This document shows, piece after piece, positions 34,770-47,384 of a stretch of 64,000 nucleotides of DNA; the stretch's first letter is position 1, and each line of letters opens with the position of its first letter. The DNA is taken from assembly GCA_964035795.1 (NCBI GenBank), contig OZ038324.1:8506878-8570877 (forward strand). Direction: 5' to 3'. Source of the stretch: Pterobdella sp. o SKG-2022. Lineage: Eukaryota; Annelida; Clitellata; Hirudinida; Piscicolidae. A program made the position numbers and the translations under genes. The notes under the pieces were generated by a model. It was given only the letters and a program-made list of their open reading frames with translations, had not been told where the DNA came from and searched no databases.

Positions 34770-35723
34770 GGATAAATAAAACCTCCTCCTAAAGTAATCC
34801 ACTTGATCGGTATGTAACTCCTCCCTCATCCTCATCAACTCTGCCTCTGTTTCCTCCAAGCCCAGTGCTTACATATGATAATAATAATAATAATAAAAAC
34901 ACTAGCATAAATAATACTGATAAATTAATTAACGAAGAATAAAAAAAAATAACAATAATAATAGAATATAATGATCACAAAAATATATAAAATAAAAAAC
35001 TAATAAAAAAATATAAATAATGGCGATATAAAGACCGGAAGCTTGGTTGGTGAGAAGGACTTTTTGATGCTGTTGATGTAACACCCGACACTCTCCTTCC
35101 CTCACCACCCTCTCTCTTAACAACATCTCTCTCCTACCTTGCAAGCTCTGCAGTTTCTGATGAAGGAAGTGTTGATGATAATGACGGAAAAGGATATTGT
35201 AATATTTGAGATAATGATAATATTAATAATTGTCATTATAAAATTGGTGATGAAAATGATGATATTGGTGATGCTTCGTGCAGATCCTACTTGTGTGAGG
35301 TTGTGTGTGCGTATCTGTTGTGCCGCCACATCCTTCAATTCTACCACCTTACCAATAATAATAATAATAATAATAATAATGAAAGAAATAAAAAAAAAAC
35401 TATCATTGAATAATAAATATGAGAAAAATAAAAAATCACTTTGCGTTTTGTTTCTTCTATTTTCTTGTGCATATAACACAGCCTGCAAAAAAAGAGGAAA
35501 AAGAATGATAATGAAAAAAAACACAACAGTAATCACTATCATAACTACTCACATCTTCAATGATGAAGTTCGATAAGAAGAGATGAGATTTGGTTTGGTA
35601 TCATTATCATGACTCATATCGATCTCCATATTAGACTGTGGTGGTGATGAGGATGATTGTGGTATGAATTATGATAATATTTAAGAAATGCACCAAACAA
35701 GCTAATGACAAAATTGATAATAA

Positions 35724-35760
<37 letters not shown>

Positions 35761-37472
35761 AATAATGAGATGTGACATATGTTGTTGTTGGCTACAAACA
35801 AGCCTCCATGCATCCCCACCATCAACATGTTGCTCTGTGCCATCTTATAATAATAATAATATAAATAATAATAATAATTACTATTATTATTTTTATCATT
35901 GCTTTTTTTTATTATTGTTATTAAAAAGCAAAAACTGAATTGACAAATAAAATATGCTATTGGTAAAACTATAAAATATCAATTGGAAAAATATATTTAT
36001 AGACAAAAAAGTATTAGAAGCCAAAGATTCTAATAGTGAAGGTGATTATATATTGATGATAAATATATTAGTTCGAAATACCTTAGGATTGGTTTTGGTC
36101 ATTTTAGTCAAGTTTAACTGGAGTTCCATCAATAAGAATTTATTTTTATTATTACCATTGTTATTTTTATTATCATTATTATCGTTATTTTTATTTTTGT
36201 CGTTATTATAATTAATTTCATTCCAATTACTAATTTCATGGTTAATATGCTCATTACAACATGAAATTACGTGCTCATTTCTCACACCATCACATTCACC
36301 ATCCTCTTCTTCATCATCATCAGCTTCCTTTGAATTTTTGACATCAATAAAGGCATTCCGGAAAGAGTTCTTTTTGTCATTATTTATTTCATTTCTGTTT
36401 TTTCTCAATAAAGTTTTGTGTTTCAACTCCCCATCACCATCGTCCTCATCGTTATTACTTCTATCATCATTTGTAGATGAGTCATCGTTTTCTAGTATTA
36501 CGTCCTTGAGTAGGTTCTTTCCTTCGCCACCATCCCAACATTCACGCCACACCTTCACAGTCAAATCTTTATGGGATAAAAGTTTGGATCTATGAGTGGC
36601 TAGATTGATGGATTGATGAGTAGATAGAAGGATGAATGAGACATGGATAAATAGATGAGTAGATAGATAGATAGAGGGATAGGTAGATGGATAAAGAAAT
36701 GAATAAATAGAAGGATGAATGACTAATGACTTGAAGATTATGTGGTTACATGGGTGTATAATAAGGTGAATAGCCATAATGAAAAACAGACATTGTGATC
36801 TGGAAAGAATGGGGCTTGTGGTCTTGAAATCATGAACTTGCCAGTGAGGGTTCTATTGAATGATATTAAATGATTAAAGCTAAAAAAAAGCTCTCATTTA
36901 ATTACTTTCTCATTATTGAGTATCCAGTTAAGAAATGATTAAGTAGAAAATAAAATGAATTTGTTTGATTATAGATGGGAATTTTTATGTGCATTGAATG
37001 ATATAAATGAGATGGGTTAATCGATGTGGTGAATGGAAGAAAAGAGCTCATACCAATGTTCCTGTTATGGTAGTGCTGTGGAAGAAAGCTGTGGAATAGT
37101 CAAGTTTGCTTAGAAAATACTCATTTAATATGAAAACTTTTTATGTAAGATTGATATCACTGAAAGAGCATAATGTGAAACCTGGAAGGCTTGGAGAAGT
37201 GTGTAGAGAAAGTGAAAATCTGTCAGTCAAACTCCCTTCAATATTTCTCACATCTATCGATGTTATATGTCTTATTCTAGCCTGTTATTAAAATTTGAAG
37301 TTGAATTGTTTTATGAGCAATGAAATTAATTTTGGTTAATGATATATAATTTTGGTTGTTATGGTCTTATGATTCGAGAAAATATTTCCATAAAATGATT
37401 TTTTCGTTGCATTGAAGTAATAATTGAACAAACTTGTTTGAGTATTAAATTAGGTTGCTCTGTGCTTATCAT
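32892..37472 (-). CDS. UVRAG: UVRAG / Vps38, subunit of PI3K class III complex II
   Basis: UVRAG joins Beclin-1, VPS34 and VPS15 in the endosomal lipid-kinase complex II. Seventeen exons: 37472-37434, 37281-37182, 37088-37054, 36852-36792, 36566-36082, 35843-35796, 35635-35553, 35482-35440, 35347-35291, 35156-35036, 34867-34783, 34658-34568, 34212-34093, 33849-33749, 33595-33517, 33402-33317 and 33261-32892. Phases fit and give 667 residues. N-terminal C2 landmarks: ARIRHITSIDVRNI, DRFSLSLH, GTLNPHWQVHDF and LTVKVW. Coiled-coil exons follow (KIEETKRK, LRERVVREGE, ELMRMREEL). The BARA-like domain shows SVALGYTARLVQL, DLPLKYPITFKGSRSTI, NDYALYLLNIDIAQ and LRHHFRLNTPSLIKSLANL, closely matching animal UVRAG. 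Oddities are a long Asp/Asn-rich insertion inside the C2 domain and a short Asp/Asn-rich C-terminal tail in place of the long vertebrate tail. Confidence 0.9.
34683..34770. repeat. (GATA)n microsatellite in a UVRAG intron
   Basis: About 20 GATA units with a few variants, in the intron between UVRAG exons 34867-34783 and 34658-34568. Confidence 0.95.
35726..35756. repeat. (CA)n microsatellite in a UVRAG intron
   Basis: About 15 uninterrupted CA dinucleotides followed by acaaacaaat, between UVRAG exons 35843-35796 and 35635-35553. Confidence 0.95.
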
Positions 37473-37823
37473 CACGAAAAAAACAAAGCACAAAATTGTG
37501 TTTATATAATTGTTCTGTTACTTTTAAAAATTATATTTTTAAAATAAAAATTTAAAATTTTTTAAAATGAATTTTTCAAAATTTATGTAGATATATTTTG
37601 TTCAAAAAAAGTAATAATTTTTTACTCAGTAGGTTCACTTTTATCCAAAAAGTGCGAAGTAGGAATATGAAAGCTTAATAAGTTGTGTTTTGATTTGATA
37701 AATTTTTCTGTTTTGAAGTGAAATAATACTTTTTTTTTAATTGTTTTAAAAATTTTTTAAAAAGAATCGTTTTTGTTTTAGTATGCGTTTGTTATTCGTA
37801 GTTTGAGCGGTTTTATAATTACT
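37473..37823. promoter_or_regulatory. Divergent promoter region UVRAG / MEPCE
   Basis: 351 bp between oppositely directed start codons, over 80% A+T by eye. No TATA box or other element can be separated from the background. Confidence 0.4.
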
Positions 37824-40422
37824 ATGAAAAAGGAATTTGAAATAGAATATTCAAGCTTTTCGAATATTGATGATAAATTTCACGAAGCCCACGAAAGGTT
37901 TCAAGAAAGTTTGACAAAAAAAAGGAAAAACTCAACTTTTTCAAAAAATAAAATTCCACAAAAGAAACCTTTGTTTTCAAATCAAGAAAATCAATATAAA
38001 ACTTTAGAAAATACCAAAAAAACAACTTCAACACTATCATCAAATTTAAAAAATTCTTTCACCAAAAATGTAGCAAATGTCGAAAAGACCGGTTATAAAC
38101 CCTTACCAAACGTCACTATTCTTCCAAAACCAACATCAACGATTCTCCCAAGCCAAGAGATTCCAACAAGCACTTTCCCTACATTAACAAGTCCTCCAAC
38201 AAACATTGTATCTTCCAACAATACCTCATCTTGCACAGGCTCCATTTATGGCAACTACCCTCATTACTACGGTTATAGGCACAAGTATGATGATGTGGAT
38301 GTTAGGCTGAGTTTGTTGAAGCAGGAGTGGTTCCATGACAAAAATGTTCTTGACATCGGCTGTAACTCTGGCAAGGTTCAACCAAACTTGATTTTTATAT
38401 TAATATGTTTTTAAATGAAAATCAAAAGAAATTACTTCATTATTGAATCAGTCATTAGAGTGCTATGTTATTTGAAGCTTTGATCATTGGTCAGCATCTA
38501 TTTCACAATTTTTGTTATAAATTTAATTTTCAGAAAAACGCTCGAGTAACATAGAAAAAACATTATATAAGCATTATTTTAGCTTTTCATTTTATTTTTT
38601 TTTTACATTATTATCAAAAATTGGATAATTTTATTTTTAAAATAATAGTTTTCAAAATAAAATTGTGAATTTGAGTTTTTAAATTCTCAAAAATTTTCTA
38701 ACAGTTAGCACTGGACATTGCAGGGAAGTTCAAGGTGAAGAGGATTGTGGGCATTGACATCGACACCAAACTCATCAAAGCTGCCAAGCAACAACTCAAA
38801 CTTCTCAAGACCACACAGCAGCACAAAAACAAACATTCAAACAACTCCAACATGCAAACAAAAGAAAGACAAGTTACAATGAGAAAGAAAATTGATGGTG
38901 TCAAGAATGATGGATTGGTAGCTTCAAGAAGTTTCAAAGCCCACCAAAAGCAAAAGTTTTCAACAAAAAATGTTTTCTTCGTACAGGTGAATTTAATTTT
39001 TACTCAATATAACTATATTTAATAATTATTATTGATTTATTTAATATTCAATTAATAATTTTTCATCACATCCATCAAATTGAAGATTTTCAAAACACAT
39101 TTTCATCTAAAAAGAGTTATTTCCGATAAGTAGCAACTCATCTTGGAACACTAGCAATCTCTAAAACATCATTAATCTTCCCACCACCAATCAAGTCAGA
39201 CTACGCAGCACAAGCGTACACGAGCACATTCCCAGAGTATGACGTCATCTTGGCATTTTCGGTCACCAAATGGATACATCTAAGTTACGGGGATGAAGGT
39301 GAATCTATGGTATTACGTCACACAACAAAAAAATAACCATAATTGTTGCGTCATAAAACCCGACCTTCGTAAAACGTAAATACGGCTATTATTAGCGTCA
39401 TAAATCACCACACTATATTAGCTACATTATCACAAAGCGACACTTGAATATTATTTGGAAAAAATAACGCGTAAGGTTTTAGCACCCCCGTGAACACGTC
39501 AACACTACCATCACAAACCACCACCATACAACACATTATCAACACCACTATCACACCCAAATAATATATATCAGCGCCACCATCCCCTACACAAAGGTCT
39601 GAAGAGAGCATTTCAGAAGATGTATGATCAGTTAAAGGATGGTGGAATGTTGTTGCTGGAGCCCCAAGAATGGAGTTCATATCGCAAGAAGAAGGTGAGG
39701 TGGTGGTGTGGCCAGGGGGGATAGTGAGGTGATGATGGTGGGTGGGTGGGTCCGTATAATAAAATATAATTTTGAGTGCGATTATGTGGCGTAATTCTCA
39801 AGATTTTTTAGCCCAAAAGTATTGATAATGATACTTAAGTGGAAGATGATGGTCGGGTGGAGGTATAATGGTGCTAGTTTTAAGTTGAAGAATGATGATG
39901 TAAATATGGTAATTAAAAAACAAAATGGCGGTACTATAAGATTTAAAACTAAAACACACTTTGAACGATAATAGGTGAAAGGCAGGGTGAGTTGCAGTGA
40001 ACTGAAATTTCGACCTGATAATTTCATTGAATATCTTATTGACGTGGTTGGCTTCCACTCTGTCCATCCCTTAGGAACACCACAACACTCTCTCAAAGGT
40101 GAGTGGGTTGTGTTTTGTGGTGAAAATGGGGGATTGAGGTTTTGTAGCGCTTAATGTAGTTGTTTTATACGAAGTTTTTTTGGATTTTCGTCCAACCAGT
40201 GCTGCGTGAAACGGAAGTAAAATGGTGGAGATTTTTAGATTAATGGCGTCTACTAGCTCAAATCGTTTCTGAAGAGTGTGTCGTATTTCTCAATCGATAT
40301 TCTCAATGATTATTGTTGTTGCTAATATTTTGCTATTTTTGCTTTTATCATTATCATCGACAGGATTCCAACGCAAGATCTTCTTATTTAAAAAACCATC
40401 ATCGATGCATGCAACAACGTGA
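37824..40422 (+). CDS. MEPCE: 7SK snRNA gamma-phosphate methyltransferase (MEPCE / Bin3)
   Basis: MEPCE/Bin3 methylates the 5' gamma-phosphate of 7SK RNA and stays in the 7SK RNP that holds P-TEFb inactive in the nucleus. Six exons: 37824-38375, 38705-38986, 39196-39298, 39597-39694, 39975-40098 and 40364-40422, giving 405 residues. After a disordered Ser/Thr/Lys-rich N-terminus comes [11 protein letters not shown], then [20 protein letters not shown], the SAM-binding motif [19 protein letters not shown] is motif II. A basic linker follows, then [22 protein letters not shown] and [14 protein letters not shown], all hallmarks of the Bin3 domain. The last exon gives [11 protein letters not shown], matching the family ending GFQRPVYLF. 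The ATG at 37824 is the first in frame. Identification is secure; it could be a BCDIN3D relative, but the linker and C-terminus favour MEPCE. Confidence 0.93.
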
Positions 40423-40448
40423 TGAAGCAATATTCATCCGGGGCGTTT

Positions 40449-40454
40449 AATAAA
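40449..40454 (+). terminator. Probable poly(A) signal of MEPCE
   Basis: AATAAA 27 bp after the MEPCE stop codon, followed by an A run. Confidence 0.45.
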
Positions 40455-42179
40455 AAAAACAAATGGAAATTTTTTATTGAAGATTTCAACATTAGTATTT
40501 CGATATTTTCATTACTTATTTTTTTTAATTAGAAGAAAACTTTATGCCTTGTTGAAACTAGCAGTAGGTCATCAAAAAACCGTACTTCTCAATAATCCGG
40601 ACAAACTTCGCAACCATTTTTAACAATTTCAGGAATATTAAAACTCAATAATCTAGCGCTATTCATTGCATATAAAGTAGAAACAGTAAAAATTGTATCG
40701 AAAAACGTCGATCGAATGGTCCATTCAAGCGGTGTGACATTGAAACATGAAAAAAAAAAGCTCTTTAGATTGCAAATTTTTCAATTTGTCAAAACACACA
40801 ATGTTAAAAAGTCCATACCAATAGCAACGTTCAGAATTAAACGAAACTTGTGAAAGGTTTCAACTATTCTGCCATTCAATTGGAGAATTTATTTTTTAAA
40901 AATCTCTAACTGTAGCCGAGAGTTTAAGAAACCTTCACTTTCCGAAGAATCTTAAACTTCGACAAATAAGTGTATTTTAGTTTATTTCATAGTTCAAAAT
41001 TGTTGAATGTAAAAACAGGATGCACGATCAATCAATTTTCCACCCATCCCAGTTTGAGTATTTAAATATTATTCAAATCATGAATTCAAAAATCACTCAG
41101 CACAAAACAGTTGTATTCGAAGTTTGAAGCTTTTCTTCACAAGTGCACTTGACAATGTTACAATTGTACAAAAAAGTCGTACTTCAGAAATAAAACTTTA
41201 TTGCAACTCTGTGAGATTTAATGGAATTGAAGATCACCAGCCACTGCTTACTGGATTAGAAATTGTCTGGAAAAATGGAGGTTTTTGGGTTAAAAACTAT
41301 TGGATTTAGTTGTTTGTACAAAATATGAAGTTGCAAAACTAGAGTATATTTATAGAAAAGCTTCACAATAAATAGTTTACGATTTGAATGGTCTATTTGC
41401 TAAGCAGCTTGAGTCAATATGAAAATATGGCGGAATAGACTTCTTCACTGCGAATCTGGAAAATTTCAATTTCTTAATACCTTTTTAATGTTTTTGCTTT
41501 TAAATAATTGAAAAAATTCCTTTCATCTTCTACTTGATCAATCAAACATTCGGAGCAGATTACAAACACAAAGTTATTTTGTGGCCTTTAAATCCAGCGA
41601 TAAAAAAATCATTTTTTAAGTGGAAATTAACGGAAAAGTTGTAAACATATTTGCGGGTGATGATCAAAGAAATGCGGATTTTTGATGGAGAGATTATTGA
41701 AAGAGCACTAAAAAGGGGAAAAGTTTGGATAAGTTGCCATGCACCTCACAAAAGATTCCTTCAGTTTTCATTATGTTTATTAGTTTTCTTTGTACCTCGC
41801 GGTTGTTTACGAGAAAATTTCTTTAATTTAAAACAAGCATTCATTTTGCAGAGAGCACATAATCTCAACAAACCATTACATTATCTGCATTTATAATACA
41901 CCTTTGATGGGATCCAAAAAATTTTTCTGCAAAAATGATTTTTTTGAATCCAATAAAGCTAGTTTAATCGGTCATTCGCAACACCCTCATTACGTCATCG
42001 ATGCTAACTTAATCTTCCTCTTCTTTTTATTTTTCGTAGAAACGCTTCCTTGCAATATGTCGTGTTTGCATATTCCAAAAGTTTCACCTAATTTATTTCC
42101 CATATTTTTCATCATTCCATTTTCTATTTATCTGTTTTATCCATTCATTTGCCTATCTATTCTGTCTACCTGTCACAAA

Positions 42180-42660
42180 TTATCCGCCCACCATTACCCA
42201 ACCACCCACCACTACCCAACCATCCACCCATCACTACCCAACTATCCACCATTACCCATCCACCCACCACGACCCAACTATCTACCCACCACTACCCAAC
42301 TATCTACCATTACCCATCCACCCATCACTACCCAATTATCCACCCACCACTACCCAACCATCCACCCACCATTACCCATCCACCCACCATTACCCATCCA
42401 CCCACCATTACCCATCCACCCACCACTACCCAACTTTCCACCCACCACTACCCAACTATCCACCTACCAATCATCCACTTTTTTTTACCCATCAATCTGC
42501 CGACATCATACATATATTCATCAAAACCATCTATTAAACTCATCCATCTAACCCCACTATCCATTTATCCATCCCATCCATTTACTCACCCAATCAATTT
42601 ACCCACCCAGTTCATTTACCCAACCCATCCGTTTACTCACCTTGTCCATCCACCCACCCC
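42180..42660. repeat. Degenerate C-rich tandem repeat (cacccaccatta family)
   Basis: About 480 bp made of imperfect units such as ccacccaccactacccaac and catccacccaccattaccc, on a strongly strand-biased C/A/T background. It opens long His/Pro/Thr-rich frames in two phases that are not credible genes. Confidence 0.9.
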
Positions 42661-44734
42661 ATCCATCACACGCAACAGTTGTAAGTAAAAACAACTTGCA
42701 GGAAAGAAATTATTGTATGCAATTTTAAAATAAATCAATGGCCACTTTGGGAGGTTGCAGAGGCATAAAAGGATGCTGAAAACGGAGGGTTGGCATGCTC
42801 AGAAATTTTAAAACCTCCAATTATTTCTAGTATAATCGTTCTAAAGCTTTCGAATTATTCACTTTTGTGGACCTTTAGAAAATATTTTTATTTTTTTTTT
42901 TTTAATTTTTTTAAAAGTTTTTTCAGTGGGAGTTGAACACTTGTCTCTTGATTGGATGAGTGCCAGGTTTAGTCACACAACTCACTCGTTTAATTCCTAT
43001 CAACCGTAAACTTATATTTTTTTAAATTCAATTTTTTTATTAATACTTTAAAACCAAAAATTCAAAATGTCAAAAATTTCAAAAAAGGCTAAATATAATA
43101 ATTCAAAAAGGTTGTAAATGTAAAAAGGAATGTGTTAAATGAAGTTATGAATTAGTTTTCCCAAGCAAACATGCTTCCTTCAGAGAAACCTACCAAACGC
43201 TCACTATATAACATGCGTCTGAACGTGAAAAACTATTAATTTAATGACGTTAAAAAAGCGAAAAAAATTCTCTTTATCATTTTTGAATTCAGCATGCTTA
43301 ACAGCGTGTGTGAGGATTTTTAATTTGAAGCTTGTGAAGCAGAAAAGTGAAAAAAATTTCGAGTGATGATGCATTAATGATAGAAAAGAACTTTTTGGAG
43401 TGATTTGCATATGAAGTGATTGTGTAATAAAAACTAAGGGACCCATGAAACTTTGAAAAGAAACTGAGTGGTATTAACTCACTATGAATGTCTTCTCTTT
43501 TAATACTTGAAAAATTTTGGTCTTTTTCAAAAAGGTCTTTGGATCATTCTCCCCTTGATCTCTGCAAAAGTATTCAAGCTGCACAGTGTTTTGATTTTTT
43601 GTTCTGTAATCTTTATCATTCGAGTGCAAAATTTTCCTTTCTTGTTTGTGCCAGTGTCTGGGAATCCGCCATTTTGAAAAACTACGAATCAGCTTTTTAA
43701 AAATACTATAATTATAGAATAACAACATATTAATTTTTAGTATGATATTATTTTTTTATTCAAGTATATTATATATTGATAATTATTTTTTTTTAATCTT
43801 TATCATTTTTTTTTATCAACCTTCAAAAATACACTCACATCAATCGGTTTGAGTTTTGAACAAAACTTTTGAAGCAAGCCGAAATGATTTAAAAAATTCA
43901 AAAGATTCTCCAAAAAATATCGGAAAACACAAATTTAAATATAATTAATGAAAAGTAGGTCAGACGAAGAAGACATTAGTGTCTTTGATTTCATTCATTT
44001 ATTGTTATTTCATATATATTATAATGTTTTATATTGTTTTATTTATATTTTTATATATTATTATATATATTCTGGGTTTTTTGTCATTTCATAGTTTGAT
44101 GTATTTTTAATTATTTTATTTATATATTTTTTAAAAATTATTTATTTAATAAATTTTTTTATTTTTTTATGGTTATCATCAAAACACCTACCGGTAGATT
44201 GATCGGGTAAAAAATAAATTTCAATTAACTTTTAAATCATGGACTCCGATAAATTTTCAACATCCAGAAATAGCAAAACTGATTTTCCCGAATTAAAAAA
44301 AGCAATGAGAACTTTTCAAAGGAGCATGAGACTGAAAAATAGCAACAGATTAAGAATATTTATTATCATTTTCTCTTTTATCTATAAATAAACTAAAATA
44401 AATGATCAAATAAGAATAAATTATTGAATAAATAAATAAAAGTTATAAAAAGCTAGCTATTAATCAACTTCGAGCTTTTTCAATCAATTCAAAGGTAAAA
44501 CTATTTGGAAAAATTATATTAAAAGAGAAAAAAACTCGAAAGTAAAAAAATCGATTTCAAAATTAATTAAAAAAAACAAAATAAGTCAAATAAATATGAA
44601 AAGAATGATATTTGCGGTTAAATAGAAATATCAATTTAACCTCCAAGCCATCAGAATTAAGATTTCAGCTTTGAAATATCGAGTGCATTTCCTATCAAGT
44701 AATAAATCATACGGCCCATCACAACTCATCACAC

Positions 44735-45015
44735 ACCATTTCACAACATCACAACAATTGTTACTCTAGCACATCGATCCATCACCACAACAAACAACAC
44801 CACACCCCATCACACTACATCACATTCAACCTCATCACATTACTTCATTTCCCACAACACCCCATCACATTGCACCAAAATCTGTCACACTGCACCACAC
44901 CCACCCATCTCATTACACCATTTTATACACTATCTTACCACACCACACCATCCACTACACTTCACCAAACCCACCTCACTCTACCACACTACATCCACCA
45001 CACCACACCTCACTA
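44735..45015. repeat. Degenerate CATCACA/CACCACAC repeat
   Basis: Irregular alternation of catcaca, caccaca and ctacatcac motifs over about 280 bp, almost free of G on the plus strand. Confidence 0.8.
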
Positions 45016-45822
45016 TAGCTCAGCCCTTAAATCAAGTAAATTTGTTGAGCTTAAATTTGTCATAATAATGACATTATCAATTTCAGTGTCAACCTTTCAA
45101 ATTATTTTGTATGGTCACATCTAATGAAGGTTAATTCGATGGTGTGTTGTGGGGTGACATGTGTAGGGAGGGTGGGATGTGATGGTGTTGTGGAGTGGTA
45201 ATATGTACCAATATGTTGTGATGGTATTCAATTTGTTCCAACCAAAAATAAATGAAAATACTTTTTAGAGTTTTTTAAATCCATGAAGCTTTTCGTAAGA
45301 GCTTTGTGGACTTGAATAAACTCCGCAAAGTGTTTTCATTTGAATGTACTAATCTTTTGCAGTATTGTAGGGTAAGGTGGTGTTGTGTTTTTTTTTTCAA
45401 GTGGTGTGCTGTGGTGTTTTCCAGTAGTGTTGTTGGATGTTGTAAAACACTTCGTGTAAAATATAACTCATCTAAGTACCACAGCCATTCCCATAAGACC
45501 TCAAGTGTTAAAATCTCGCAGCCATCAAATCACAAAGACCAACAAAAAAACATCGTTTGCATTGATTTTGCACAGCGTGTTCTCAACAAGATAGAATCAC
45601 CTTCACAAATCAACAGTAAAACAACAATATCTTTCATGTTGTTCTAAGGTGCAGTGCTTTGACTGCCGGCTTTGTCTGAATGTAGTATTAGCCGTTATTG
45701 TTGTTAGTAATATAAGCACCATTGTTGAGGTTATTATTATTGTGTATGAGTGAATTTTATTATTATTATTGTTTTTGTTGTTTTTATTTTGATTATTCAT
45801 CATTGATGTTCTTATCAATATT

Positions 45823-46012
45823 ATTTTTTTATTATTTGAATTATCTTTATTTCCATTGTTTTTATTATTTTTTTTATTATTTGAATTATTTTTATTTTCA
45901 TTGTTTTTATTATTTTTTTTATTATTTGAATTATTTTTATTTTCATTGTTTTTATTATTTTTTTTATTATTTGAATTATTTTTATTTTCATTGTTTTTAT
46001 TATTTTTTTTGT
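45823..46012. repeat. 48-bp minisatellite, about four copies
   Basis: The unit containing ttatttgaattatttttatt and cattgtttttat recurs every 48 bp about four times, the first copy slightly diverged. Because 48 is a multiple of three it gives a periodic 16-residue Phe/Tyr/Leu-rich open frame that should not be taken as a gene. Confidence 0.88.
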
Positions 46013-47163
46013 TTTAATAGTAGTGAAGCGATTTTTATTTATCCTTTTATTGCTGATGAAGCCTCAAGAAAGCATTTTCAATTTTGAGTTCAGCCAATTC
46101 ATTTTCTTTTTCGTTTTATTCTTCTAAATTTGTTTCTATGAAAAATTCAAAAAAGTTGACTTTATATTGAGTACCGAAATTAGCTTGTTGTGGGTTAAGG
46201 TCATTTTTTTTTTTTTAAATTATATTTATTCGAATTAAATTATATGTTTTATTATGTAAAAATAAATTTGACGTATGAATGAATAAGTCACGTCTATTTC
46301 ATATGGGCCTCAGTAACTGTCAAAAAAACTTTAAACCGAATTAAATGCTCAATTATTTTTTGATGTAAAACCATTTTGTAAATAGTTTTTCTCTCGTGTC
46401 AGTGTATTCAAAGTTTTAGATTTCTGAGCCACTAAAAGCTGACACGAGGATCTGTTTCACTGTTTGTGTTTAATTTAATAACAATTTTGTATTCTAGTTT
46501 TATTATTATTATTATTATTAGTATTATTTTTTAATTTTTTTTATTATTCTTATAATCATTATTATTATTATTTATTTATGTAAATTTATATAGCGCACTT
46601 TTCACATAAATTGAACATGTACCAGAGGCGCTTAAAGGTTCAAATATAGTTTATGAAGAGTTTCATTATTCTTCTACTTATTATTAATATTTTTAATCAA
46701 TTTCTCAAAAAATATTCCACACTTTTAAGCTCAAAAACTTTTCAAGTAACCTTTAATATTAACAAAAGCCCTGGTTCTCAAAATGGTGAACCTCCATTGA
46801 GTAAGTGATAACTCCTCAAAAATATTAAATTTTTTCAAAGCACAAGGTAAGATAATTTTTCAATACACAGACAACAGTTCCACTCATAAGATTTATTTGA
46901 ATTAAACTACTTTATATTACTAAATAATAATTAGTAATTTTTAAAATATCTATTTTGTTTAAATTTTTAGACCCACAAAGTATAATTCATTTATTTTTAG
47001 CATCAGTGTTTATTTAGGAAGATATTTAAAATTTTTATTCAAATTATAATTTAAAAAATACGAGAAAAATATATTACCAAAAAAAATAGAAATAAACAAA
47101 AAAAATAAAAAAAAAATGAATGAATAAAAATAGTGACAAGGGTTAAAAATAAAATTTTCACTT

Positions 47164-47384
47164 TCACACGGTTGTAGGGCACTTCAGCTTCCAAGTTAGC
47201 GCTACAAAAACGAAAAATAATGTCATTATCCCCCAAGTATTCCTGAAACACAAATAAAAGTACAATAACATATTTTTTTTCTTCTTTAATACTTCCTGAA
47301 AAGGTTTTGAAAAAATGTTGAGAGCAGAGAGTCTTGCACATCAGCGGAGTTTTACCTGGGGGAAGGCAATCTCTGGGCGACCAT
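47164..47384 (-). CDS. Candidate 35-residue single-pass membrane micropeptide
   Basis: Two minus-strand exons, 47384-47356 and 47242-47164, with a good GTAAAA donor and a pyrimidine-rich TTTCAG acceptor, join in phase to 36 codons including stop. The product starts MVAQRLPSPR, continues with a hydrophobic helix around WGIMTLFFVFVALTW and ends KLKCPTTV. That is the usual form of a small integral membrane protein: a short basic head, one helix and a short polar tail. I do not recognise a family. In another frame the same two exons read HGRPEIAFPQ and EYLGDNDIIFRF...PYNRVK, which also look protein-like, so these could instead be internal exons of a larger gene. No neighbouring exons were found to support that. 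Confidence 0.4.

Larger units (their letters stand above)
40455..47163. other. Gene-poor, repeat-bearing region
   Basis: 6.7 kb with no exon I can support. Open frames here are AT-rich or repeat-derived. It contains the tandem repeats listed at 42180-42660, 44735-45015 and 45823-46012 and a possible degenerate tRNA-like segment at about 42915-43000 on the minus strand. Confidence 0.5.

Noticed and set aside
41904..42688. Two overlapping plus-strand frames of 180-215 residues, His/Pro/Thr-rich
   Set aside because: They are read-through of the C-rich tandem repeat and have no domain or codon signal.
45722..46087. Phe/Tyr/Leu-rich 121-residue frame with a 16-residue period
   Set aside because: The period comes from the 48-bp minisatellite, which keeps frame by arithmetic.
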